Positions 1 to 8,492 of a stretch of 64,000 nucleotides of DNA are shown piece after piece (the stretch's first letter is position 1; every line of letters begins with the position of its first letter). Source of the stretch: Homarus americanus (taxonomy: Eukaryota > Arthropoda > Malacostraca > Decapoda > Nephropidae); the NCBI RefSeq assembly GCF_018991925.1, contig NW_024744357.1, forward strand, positions 1,704,492-1,768,491, in the 5' to 3' direction. The translations under genes were made by a program, and so were the position numbers. The notes under the pieces are model-generated. The model saw only the letters and a program-made list of their open reading frames with translations. It was not told where the DNA came from and did no database searches.

Positions 1-79
1 ACACACACACACACACACACACACACCACACACACACACACACACACACCACACACACACACACAACACACACACACAC
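1..79. repeat. (AC)n microsatellite at window edge
   Basis: Almost pure AC dinucleotides with a few CC interruptions, running off the left edge, so the true length is unknown. Confidence 0.95.
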
Positions 80-121
80 GTACGATTTATTGAATATGGC
101 TGGTTGTCACCGTAGGCTCAT

Positions 122-1320
122 TCTCCCTCACTCTCCCAACACACCTCTCTCCCTCCCCTCACTCTCCCCAACACACCCTCCCTCCCTCACTCTCCCCAAC
201 ACACCCTCTCTCCTCCCTTCCTCTCCCCCAACACACCCTCTCTCTCCCTCCCTCACTCTCCCCAACCCACCCTCTCCTCCCTCACTCTCCCCAACACACC
301 CTCCCTCCCTCACTCTCCCCACACCCTCTCCCTCCTCCCTCCTCCCCAACACACCCTCTCTCCCTCCCTCACTCTCCCAACGCACCTCTATCCTCCCTCC
401 CTCTCCCCAACCCACCCTCTCTCCCCCCTCCTACTCTCCCTAACGCACCTCTCTCCCTCCCTCCTCTCCCCAACACACCCCTTACTCCCTCCCTCTCTCT
501 CTCCCCCGCACCCTCTCTCCCTCCCCTCTCTCTCCCAACGCACCCTCTCTCTCCTCCCTCACTCTCCCCAACACCTCCCTCCCCTCCCTTCTCCCCAACG
601 CACCCTCTCCCTCCTCCTCCACTCCCTCCCCCTCCCCCCAACACACCCCTCACTCCCTCCCTCGCTCTCCCCCACTTGCACCCTCTCTGCCTCCTCCTCC
701 TCCTCCTCCCCCCAACACATCCTCTCTCCCTCCCTCACTCTCCCCCAACACACCCTCTCTCCTCCCTCCTCTCCCCACCCCACCTCTCTCCCTCCTTCAC
801 CTCTCCAACACACCCTCTCTCCCTCCCTCTCCCCAATGCACCCTCTCTCCCTCCCTCCTCTCCCCCCAACACACCCTCTCTCCCTCCTTCACTCTCCCCA
901 ACCTCTCCCTCCCTCCTCTCCCCAACACCCCTCTCTCCCTCCCTCACTCTCCCCCAACACACCCCTCTCTCCCTCCCCTCCTCTCCCCAACACACCCTCT
1001 CTCTCCCTCCCCTCCACTCTCCCCAACACACCTCTCTCCCCTCCCTCACTCTCCCCAACACCCCTCTCCCTCCCCTCACTCTCCCCAACGCACCCTCTCT
1101 CCCTCCCTCCCTCTCCTCAACACACCCTCTCTCCTCCCTCCTCTCCCCCCAACCCCTCCTCTCTCCTCCCTCACTCTCTACCCTCCTCTCCCTCCTCCTC
1201 TCCCCCCAACACACCCTCTCCCTCCCTTCCTCCCTTCCTCTCCCTCCTCCCACTCTCCCCAACACACCCTCTCCTCCTCCACCCTCCCCAACACCCTCTC
1301 TCCTCCCCTTCCTCCTTGTT
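122..1320. repeat. C-rich ~30-bp minisatellite
   Basis: About 40 imperfect copies of a pyrimidine-rich unit close to CTCTCCCTCCCTCACTCTCC followed by CCAACACACC. Units differ mainly by gain or loss of one to a few C or CT. Long open frames on both strands (Pro/Ser/Leu-rich on plus, Gly/Glu/Arg-rich on minus) are translations of the repeat, not genes. Confidence 0.9.
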
Positions 1321-1344
1321 CACCCTCCCTACCCAACCTATCAG

Positions 1345-1560
1345 AAGGGTGAAGGTGGAGAGGTGGGTGAGGTGGAAGAAGGTGGAGTGAGGCAGGTGAG
1401 GTGGATGAGGCAGGAGTGAGGTGGAGTAGAGGTGGTGAGGTGGAAGAGGTGAGGTGAAGGTGGGTGAGGTGGAAGAAGGTGGGTGAGGGTGGAAAGAGGT
1501 GGGTGAGGTGGAAAAGAGGTGGGTGGAGGTGGGCAGGGGGTGGGTGGGTGAATGGATGTG
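1345..1560. repeat. G-rich GAGGTGGAAGAAGGTGGGTG-type minisatellite
   Basis: Irregular tandem units built from GAGGTGG, GAAGAAGGTG and GGTGAG. The strand bias is the opposite of the C-rich array just to the left, so purine content flips at about 1345. Confidence 0.8.
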
Positions 1561-1671
1561 TGTGTGTGGGTAAAGGCAACACAACAGGTAAGGGTCCAGA
1601 GGTAATGTCAATAATCATCACAGGTGTGGACAGGTGGGCTATTTGTCAATTATTAGACAGTTTACCTGGTC

Positions 1672-1830
1672 ACCACCCCCCCCAGAGACCCTCCTCTGTC
1701 TCTCCCCCCCCACCACCACCCAACCAACCAACCACCACCCCAACCAACACAACCACCACCACCACCAACCAACACCACACCACCACCACCACCAAACTCA
1801 ACAACCACCATCAACACAATGCCCTCACTC
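1672..1830. repeat. CCA/CCAA-rich simple repeat
   Basis: Runs of CCACCA, CCAACCAACC and ACCACCACC. Simple-sequence expansion with no coding signal. The Asn/His/Thr-rich reading frame is a translation of the repeat. Confidence 0.8.
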
Positions 1831-1954
1831 TCCGCCCACACTGTACCCTGTAGATGTAGCCTAAATGTCGAGGGGGGTGGGGCTGGAGGGGGAATTGTGC
1901 TGGTAATTCTCTAAAGTTTGTGAATTAAACTGGATTACCTGAAGATTATCCTCC

Positions 1955-2755
1955 TAGCTTATTTCATCCTCAGTAACTGTCAACACTAACTTTACAGTAA
2001 CAACTATCCTAACCTATCGTAACACTAACCTAACCCAACTTAAAGCTAACCTACCTAACCAGCCCAGTTTAACGCTAACTCAACCTAACCTAACCTATCG
2101 TAACACTAACCTAGCAACTTAAGCTAACCCTAACCCTACTTCTCAACCCAGCTTAACGCTAGCATAACCTAACCTATCGTAACACTAACCCAACCCAACT
2201 TAAAGCTAACCTAACCTAACCCAACCCAGCTTAACGCTAACCAACCTAACCTAACCTATCGTAACACTAACCTAACAACAAAGCTAACCTCTTCCCAGCC
2301 AGCTTAACGTAGCAACCTATCGTAACACTAACCTGGCAACTTAAAGCTAACCTAACCTAACCCAACCCAGCTTAACGCTAACCAACCAAACCTATCGTAA
2401 CACTAACCCAACCCAACTGAGCTAACTTCTCAACAGCTACAACGCTAACTAACCTAACCTAACCTGTCGTAACACTAACCTACAACTTAAGCTAACTAAC
2501 CTACAACCCGCTTAACGCTAACAACCTATCGTAACACTAACCTAACCCAACTTAAAGCTAACCTACACCTAACCCCAGCTTAACACTAACCAACCTAACC
2601 ACGACCTATCGTAACACTAACCTAACCCAACGTAAAGCTAACCTAACCTACCAGCTTAACGCTAGCAACTAACCCAACCTATCGTAACTTACTAACCTAA
2701 CCCAACTTAAAAGCTAACCAACCTGCTTGGCAACAACGCTAACCTAACCTAATTC
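1955..2755. repeat. Degenerate CCTAA telomere-like tandem array
   Basis: Roughly ten copies of an ~80-bp compound unit. Each contains CCTAACCTAACC, then CTATCGTAACACTAACC, then AACTTAAAGCTAACC, then CAGCTTAACGCTAAC. The CCTAA pentamer is the complement of the arthropod telomere repeat TTAGG, and the other segments look like mutated pentamers fixed into a longer unit. This is interstitial or subtelomeric-type sequence; position on the chromosome cannot be read from the window. Confidence 0.75.
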
Positions 2756-2888
2756 ATTTCAGTTCCGACACAAAGATGGATTCTTAATTTTATAAGTTAA
2801 ATTTTTCCCCTAGCTTATAAACATAAAGATCAACAATATGGCGAAACAAAGCTACTCTGAAACTGTTGTTACGAGAGAGAGAGAGGAG
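2756..2888. other. Short low-copy spacer
   Basis: AT-rich sequence without an obvious repeat unit or open frame, ending in a short GAGA run near 2873. It separates the CCTAA-oriented and TTAGG-oriented blocks. Confidence 0.4.
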
Positions 2889-3262
2889 GGGGGTTAGGTT
2901 AGGTTAAATGTGGGATGAGTTAAGACCCACATCCCACATTGCTGCCATAAACCAGGTTATACCAGAACGTGGACACCTCCCTTACCCTTTAACCCCCTAA
3001 CTTATACCTTATTCCTTACCCTTTAACCCTTACCCTTATCCCTTACCCTCACCCTTACCCTTAGGCTGGATTAAGGGAAGTAGCGTTAACTTAGCTTGAT
3101 TTAGGTAAGATTAAGTAGGATTAGGTTAGGTTAGGTTAAAATGAATTAACAAGTGTAAGTTAACTTTTTTTAGGTTAAGTTCGGTTATAGTAGGTTAGGT
3201 TAGGTTAGATTGGAATGGGTTAAAGTAAATTAACAGGTGTGGTTAACTTATTTTAGGTTAAG
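2889..3262. repeat. TTAGG/TTACCC-type telomere-like block in opposite orientation
   Basis: Contains GGTTAGGTTAGGTTA at about 2893 and again at 3122-3145 and 3191-3208. A CCCTTACCCTTA-type block lies at 2978-3062. The G-rich strand is on plus here, whereas the array at 1955-2755 has the C-rich strand on plus. Two copies of a longer stretch (GTTAACTT near 3159 and 3242, with TTTTAGGTTAAGTTC) show local duplication. Confidence 0.65.
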
Positions 3263-3713
3263 TTCACTCATGCTAGTCTGGAGTTCATTTCATCACAACC
3301 CAGAGGTCAGATCAGGTCAGGTCACTACATTAACAGATTATCTCAAGTCACACAAGCAGATGACGTACATCTCCTGGGCCAATAGGGGTTGGGGGAAGGT
3401 GAGGAGAAGAAAAACCAGTGCACCAATGAGATCACGTTATGCCCGGATACGTGGGTTTCAATGCATCCGTGTGCGGGTTGTTTTGAGGAAGCTGTCATGT
3501 ACACACGAACACGCCCCCTCCCCCACCACCCTGACATACTGCAGTCTCTGCGGCAGAGAGAGAGAGAGAGAGAGGCAAGAGAGAGAGAGAGAGAGAAGGA
3601 AAAAGTAGATGAGAACAAAGAGATGAAATAGCACCTCTCTCCTCTCTCTCTCTCTCTCTCCGAGTAAACTACATCAGTTACAGTAAACAGGATTTATCAC
3701 CACCGGCAGTACA

Positions 3714-3744
<31 letters not shown>

Positions 3745-3953
3745 CAGCGGTCATCGTGGTGAGAGTAGAGCACTAACCTCTAACACGCGATATATGTCAA
3801 GCACCTCCCTCCCTCTCTCCCTCCTCCCTCCCCCCTCCCTCCCTCCCTCCCTTTTTCCTGCCTCCTACCTTCCTTCTTTTCTTGATCTCTTCATCCCCTC
3901 CCTCCCTCCTCCCCCTGTTACTAAATTTTAAAAGAATATCCTGACGATAAGAA
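3263..3953. other. Low-copy DNA with short microsatellites
   Basis: No convincing gene. It holds (GA)n at 3556-3596, a (CT)n run near 3640-3660, (AC)n at 3710-3746 and a pyrimidine-rich CCTCCCTC stretch at 3803-3916. The short open frames here are rich in Arg/Glu from the GA repeats and show no recognisable domain. Confidence 0.5.
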
Positions 3954-4223
3954 ATGGCCGCCACATGGTCAGTTCCAATTATATTATACCTGTTGTTGAC
4001 GCCTGTGGGGGTAGCGAGGCCCTGTGATGTTTCAAGTACAGTGGACGAGAGGCACGACTATGATGTGGTATATCTCGACTATAGCAAAGCCTTCGACAGA
4101 GTCCCCCACGAAAGACTAATACGAAAAGTGGAGGCTCATGGCATTGGGGGAGATATTCTAAAATGGATTAGGGCGTGGTTACAGGACAGGGAACAGCGAG
4201 TGAGCATTAACAGCACAAACATA

Positions 4224-4504
4224 TTCAAGAACAGTTATGGTGTGTACGATACCATTTACGATGACCTTCTTTCCCTGGTCTTTTTTCAACAATATCGCCT
4301 TTAATACATGGAACTCTGCACTTTTCGAAGCTTTGGAGGAGTCTCGAAGTAAGTTTCCTGGTGGGAGTTATTAGCTAGTGCTGTACTCAAAATATCGAAA
4401 CTTCGAGATCTCTCCAGAGCTTCGAAAAGGTGGTATTCCTGAAACAAGATCAGGGCAAGAAGGTCATCGTAAATGGCGTCGTACATCCCATGACTGTTCT
4501 TGAA
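4224..4504. mobile_element. Small element with ~105-bp terminal inverted repeats (MITE-like), nested in LINE
   Basis: The left end starts TTCAAGAACAGTTATGG and the right end, read on the other strand, starts TTCAAGAACAGTCATGGG. The two arms stay alignable for about 105 bp, through the shared CCATTTACGATGACCTTCTT and on to CTTTTCGAAGCT and TCTCGAAG. Each end is flanked by TA (4222-4223 and 4505-4506), the target duplication expected of Tc1/mariner-type transposons. No transposase is present. An additional ~18 bp of non-LINE sequence flanks it, and TTAAC occurs on both outer sides, so the exact boundary and target duplication are not certain. Confidence 0.7.
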
Positions 4505-4548
4505 TATAGAACGTTAACAAATCCGATAGGAGTAACGTCACTAGTGGT

Positions 4549-4988
4549 ACCCTGTATTAGCCCCTAATAGTACTAATATAAATATGGGTTATATACATTA
4601 GGTTCATATAATTACATCACCCACTGTAGTTTTCCGCAGGCAGTGAGGTAGCATGCTCAGACCATGTGATGGGTACTTTCCACCATCAAGTCGCGTCTCT
4701 AAAGGTGCAACGTTAGCTTCTTTAGAGCCGGCTCCCTCCACTCGACCCTCACGATAGATGGACGTGTGACATAAAAGCTTATTATTGATAAGCTTCGCCC
4801 TTCATTAACACTCACAGGTTAGTGTTAATTATGGTAATATCTTTGTTGACTGTGCATAGTTTATTCTTCTAAATAAATGGAGAAACGCCCATTTGGTTTG
4901 CAAACTTAACCCATAAACTTTTTTTAAACGTGACTACTAAGTTACCTCTCATCAGCCAAGCTCAGGTAACCGGAAGTAGCTACAACCC
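4549..4988. mobile_element. Solo LTR (4553-4984) with ACCC target duplication
   Basis: The insert begins TGTATTAG and ends GTAGCTACA, the TG...CA ends typical of LTRs, and is 432 bp long. It is bounded by ACCC at 4549-4552 and ACCC at 4985-4988. Removing the insert and one ACCC restores GTACCCCAAGG, which matches the uninterrupted LINE copy at about 21139. An AATAAA lies at about 4873. No internal retrotransposon genes remain, so this is a solo LTR left by recombination between two LTRs. The parent family (Gypsy, BEL or Copia type) cannot be told from the LTR alone. Confidence 0.75.
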
Positions 4989-5403
4989 CAAGGCTCGGTA
5001 CTTGGACCATTATTATTTATTATACACATAAACGACATAGATATCGGCATAGACAGCAACATAGTAAATTTGCTGATGACACTAAAATAGGTCGAGTAAT
5101 TAAATCTGACGAGGACTCGGCAAAACTACAGGAAGAGCAAAACAAATTTTTCAAATGGTCTGAAAATTGACAAATGAAATTCAATGTGGACAAATGTAAA
5201 GTACTTAGTCTAGGAGATATAGCAGATATCGAATGAACAAAGGTGTTACAGAGAAATCCGACTGTGAGAAAGATTTAGGAGTAATGATAAGTAGGAATCT
5301 TAAACCAAGTAAACAATGTTTTTGCTCGAAACAAGGCTAATAAAAGTACTTGGGTTCATACAAGGAGTTTTAGTTTAAAAACTAGCGAGGTCATCCTCAA
5401 ACT

Positions 5404-5782
5404 TGGATCCGGACAAAACCCCACAGGACAAAACCCCGTCAAGTAAAGTGCAAAGTAGGACAAACCCCCTTATTTAGAGATAAAAAAATAGGACAAAAGT
5501 CCCCATTTTTTTCTATTTTCAGATTAAGTCCATTTTAATAATTTTAGGTGAGATTAGGTTGGTTTCGGTTAAGTTAGGTTGGGTTCGGTTAAGTTAGGTT
5601 GGGTTCGGTTAAGTTAGGTTGGGTTCGGTTAAATTAGGTTGGGTTCGGTTATGTTAGGTTAGGTTAGGAACTTTGACCTATTTTTATACTCTAAATAAGG
5701 GAGTTTTGTCCTGCTTTGCACTTTACTTGAAGGGGTTTTGTCCTGCTGGGGTTTTGTCGTGTTTTTTTTTCTATACTCCTTA
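5404..5782. mobile_element. MITE-like element with ~90-bp inverted repeats and a TTAGG-like core
   Basis: Left arm 5411-5495 and right arm 5690-5760 are inverted copies. Both contain ACAAAACCCC twice, TCAAGTAAAGTGCAAAG and CCCTTATTTAGAG. The centre (about 5545-5672) is a tandem array of GGTTGGGTTCGGTTAAGTTA (20 bp). AAACT is present on both sides (5399-5403 and 5783-5787), and the uninterrupted LINE copy has a single AAACT at this point (about 21566). It has no coding capacity. The ends do not match a superfamily I can name. Confidence 0.7.
5545..5672. repeat. 20-bp TTAGG-like minisatellite inside the MITE
   Basis: Five to six tandem units of GGTTGGGTTCGGTTAAGTTA, ending in GTTAGGTTAGGTTAGG. 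The unit looks like a chain of mutated TTAGG pentamers. Confidence 0.8.
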
Positions 5783-6225
5783 AAACTATGTCCTGTGGGA
5801 CTTCACTTGGATTACACGGTTCAGTTCTGGTCACCGTACTACAGAATGGATATAGAATCCTTAGAAATTTGCACTCCCTCGAGAGACGTAGAGTGAGGGG
5901 CGATATGATCGAGTTGTATAAATGGAAGTCAGGGTTAAACAAAGGTGATATAACAAAGGTATTCAAACTATCCAACCAGGAGCGAACTTGTAACAATGGT
6001 TTTAAATTAAATTAATTTAGATTTAGGCGCGAGATAGGTAAACATTGGTTTGGAAATAGAGTAGTGGATGAATGGAACAAGTTACCAAACATCATCATTA
6101 ACTCGAATACGCTGGATAGCTTCAAACATAGGTTGGGTGGATATATGAGCAATAAGGGGTTGGTGTAAATGGGACTGCCCAGTATGGCCCGCTGCAGTTT
6201 CCTCCATTCTTGTGTTCTCATGTAC

Positions 6226-6715
6226 TCCTCCTCTCCCTGCACCCCTCCCCATCTTCCTCCACCCCCGTAGCTACAGCGTTCACTCACTCGACTTCCTCAG
6301 GCGCCCAGATTAACAAGACGCCGTTGTGACTGGGTGAGTGTTTGTCTGTCATATGATGATGATGATGCACCTCCTTATCTCCCTCTCACCTCTCTCCCCT
6401 CCTCTCTCCTCCTCTCCCCCTCACCTCCCAGTTCCTGTCCCCATCACCTCTCAGTTCCTCCCCCCCCTCACCTCTCCCTTCCTCACCCTTTCACCTCTCT
6501 TCTCCCCTCACCTCTCTCCTCCCTCTCCCCCCCTCACCTCCAGTTCCTGTCCCCATCACCTCTCAGTTCCTCCCCTCCCTCCCTTCCTCTCCCCCTCACC
6601 TCTCAGTTCTTCTCCCTCTCACCTCTCCCTTTCCCACTCACCTCCTTCCTTTCTCCCTCAGTTCTCACTCCTCACCTCTCCCCCTACCTTCTCGCTACAC
6701 AGGAACGAGTGGAGA
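6226..6715. repeat. Pyrimidine-rich CCTCACCTCTC minisatellite
   Basis: Irregular repeats of CTCACCTCTC, CAGTTCCT and CCCCTCACC between about 6365 and 6690, with a short low-copy lead-in. The Ser/Pro/Leu-rich open frames are translations of the repeat. Confidence 0.75.
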
Positions 6716-6755
6716 AGTGGAGGGAGGGAAGAAAGGAGAGAGAGAGAGAGAGAGG

Positions 6756-6782
6756 ATGATGTTGATGATGATGATGATGTGT

Positions 6783-6829
<47 letters not shown>

Positions 6830-6833
6830 TAAC
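6756..6833. repeat. (GAT)n, short TG run and (AAT)n
   Basis: ATG/GAT trinucleotides at 6756-6779, then GTGTGT, then about 15 units of AAT. The AAT tract adjoins the 3' end of the element that follows and probably includes its tail. Confidence 0.85.
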
Positions 6834-7535
6834 GGTTTATTGAAAAAGTTCTGCAGCCCGAAGGCTGAAAATATACATTGGACAAAAATGACTTATTACA
6901 TACAAAGACATGGGGTGGGTGGGTCGTTTAACAAAAGCTTTGATTACTGAAAGAAGAAGGAACATGAATGGAACAAAATTATTATAGTTTGCAGTTGATG
7001 GCCCGGGCTGGTCTCTTGCCATACTGTGTGAGGCCACTTAGGCCACGTGGTGCAGTAACTCGTCCGTAGGTGTTGACATGAAGGACCTCACGTGGTCATG
7101 AAGACATCGGGTAGTGTACGATGTACTGTAGTAACTCGTCCGTAGGTGTTGACACATGGTCATGGAGACTCCAGGTCGTGTAGTGTGGTGTCACATTACC
7201 TCACTCTCTGCTGAGTAGTGTTGTGTTATCTCGTGGTCAGGTGTGATCGACTCACGGTTGTTCCCAGGGTGGACTGGTTAACACCGCCTGGTCAGGAGAT
7301 GGTGATTAGCTCCAAGGGGTGTTTAACTCTGGGTGTGAACTTCACTGGTGGGTTACGGTTCTCACTGGTACTGTCTAGTGCTGAATTCACTGGTTTAAAC
7401 ACTGTTCATCACTGTTCAACAATGATCCCACTTCTTTCCGAAACGAAATTGTCACTTTTGATTATGTTGATATCCCGGTGGTGAGAATGGGTCGGGGAGG
7501 GACTTGAAATGGGCCGAACATTGGCCAGGGGCAGC
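6784..7535 (-). mobile_element. Non-autonomous retroelement (family N), copy A
   Basis: About 750 bp, clearly homologous to 53057-53957. Shared blocks include AATATACATTGGACAAAAAT, AACAAAAGCTTTGATTACTG, CTGTCTAGTGCTGAATTCAC and ATCCCGGTGGTGAGAATGGG. Its plus-strand left end has TTTATTGAAAAAGTTCTGCAGCC followed by a small hairpin. That layout is nearly the same as the 3' end of LINE family 2 at 39326, 45327 and 48129. Read on the minus strand, the element ends in CAATAAACC plus a (TTA)n tail. No reverse transcriptase is encoded. I infer a SINE-like passenger of LINE family 2. Two degraded ~80-bp internal repeats lie around 7045-7160. Confidence 0.7.
6854..6867 (-). other. Conserved 3'-end hairpin
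   Basis: CAGCCCGAAGGCTG: a 5-bp stem CAGCC/GGCTG with a CGAA loop. The same stem with a different loop is present in the copy at 53095 and in LINE family 2 copies at 39357 and 45358. A likely recognition site for the reverse transcriptase (inference). Confidence 0.55.
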
Positions 7536-7565
7536 TGCGCCTGGTAGGTCTTGACCCTACTGTAA

Positions 7566-7840
7566 GACACACACACACACACAGGTAGTAGTGGTGTCTT
7601 AAAACAGGCTTGTGTACCCTTTATTTCCGGATTACATTCTTGTCACAACCCAGTAACGCTTGTACTACCCCTGCAGTATGATAACCTCCCCTTGAGTATG
7701 ATAACCACCTCCCCCCCCCCTTGAATATGATAACAAGAAATTTAGAATAATCAGAGTTGCATGAGGAAATCTGCAGGAGACAGACAGACAGACAGACAGA
7801 CAGACACACAGACAGACACACACACACACACACGCACACA
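7566..7840. repeat. (AC)n, (GACA)n and CA microsatellites in low-copy DNA
   Basis: (AC)n at 7566-7583, then low-copy sequence with a short C run near 7712, then (GACA)n at 7778-7808 passing into (AC)n at 7812-7835. Cys/Val-rich and Thr/Asp-rich frames here come from the repeats. Confidence 0.75.
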
Positions 7841-8420
7841 AACGCAGGTACAAGCACAAGCACAGGTATAATTACAGGTATACTTTCATTTACAAATACA
7901 ATCAAGTGTTATTTACAGGCAAACTCATCTTCCCATATCACTTATTTACAAAACATCTCGCTGAAAAAAACAAAACATTTACAGCTTATTTACATTTCGC
8001 GTCTCATTTACAGCAAAAGAGACGGCGTAAAACTTGCCCTTCCACAACATGTTTACAGAAAACTAAAAGATGTTGACGCCAAAGTCACTGTGTGAAAAGG
8101 AGTGAGGAGGTAACATTGGGGGAGGAGAAGGAGAAGAAAAGAGGGGGTGGAGGAGAAGAAGAAGGAAAATAGGGCAGGGGAGAAGAAGGAAGGAAGGAAG
8201 AGAGGAGCAGGGGAGTAGGAGACGAATGTGGTGGGGGGGTGGAGGTGATCCTAGGTTAACAAAAGACTATAATTTAGTGTAATTTACCACCCTGAATAAC
8301 AGATTATCAGTGTTGCCAAGATTACTATCCTCATTATAACACCTAAAGACGTCACCTTGCGGTTGGTAACACTGAGGGATTGACTTATGATGCTAGGGTG
8401 GTGTTTTGTGTTGTTAGGTT
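7841..8420. other. Low-copy DNA, no gene seen
   Basis: The motif TTTACA(G) recurs irregularly between about 7890 and 8055, suggesting a very decayed tandem repeat. A GA-rich stretch with GGAGAAGAAG runs from 8097 to 8220. No convincing coding or RNA gene. Confidence 0.4.
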
Positions 8421-8492
8421 ACCGGTTCTATAAAGGCTGTGGTTCTATAAAGGTCACCGGTTCTATAAAGGCTGTGGTTCTACTGAGGCTCG
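8421..8492. repeat. Short direct repeat of GGTTCTATAAAGG
   Basis: Four head-to-tail copies of a 16-24-bp unit (GGTTCTATAAAGGCTGT; the last reads GGTTCTACTGAGGC). It abuts the broken end of the reverse-transcriptase element on its right. The TATAAAG strings are part of the repeat and not evidence of a promoter. Confidence 0.7.

Larger units (their letters stand above)
4022..6225 (+). pseudogene. LINE family 1 reverse transcriptase, copy 1, 5'-truncated and interrupted
   Basis: Remnant of a non-LTR retrotransposon of the CR1/Jockey group (family placement by motif style). Pieces are collinear with the copy at 20285-22095. The segment 4025-4210 encodes reverse transcriptase motif A (DVVYLDYSKAFDRVPHE). 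The segment 4515-4552 covers the end of GTKSDR..VTSG. The segment 4985-5403 encodes the thumb side, including the catalytic motif KFADDTKIG and FNVDKCKVLSLG. The segment 5783-6225 encodes LHSLERRRVRGDMIELYKWK and the 3' end. The breaks are the three nested insertions annotated separately plus frameshifts and stops. The 3' terminus ends in a TTCTTGTGTTC-like tail, as in copy 2. It lacks the endonuclease and the first part of the reverse transcriptase, as expected for 5' truncation during insertion. It cannot be active. Confidence 0.85.

Noticed and set aside
8421..8492. Multiple TATA boxes (TATAAAG)
   Set aside because: They are copies of one short direct repeat, with no gene start downstream.
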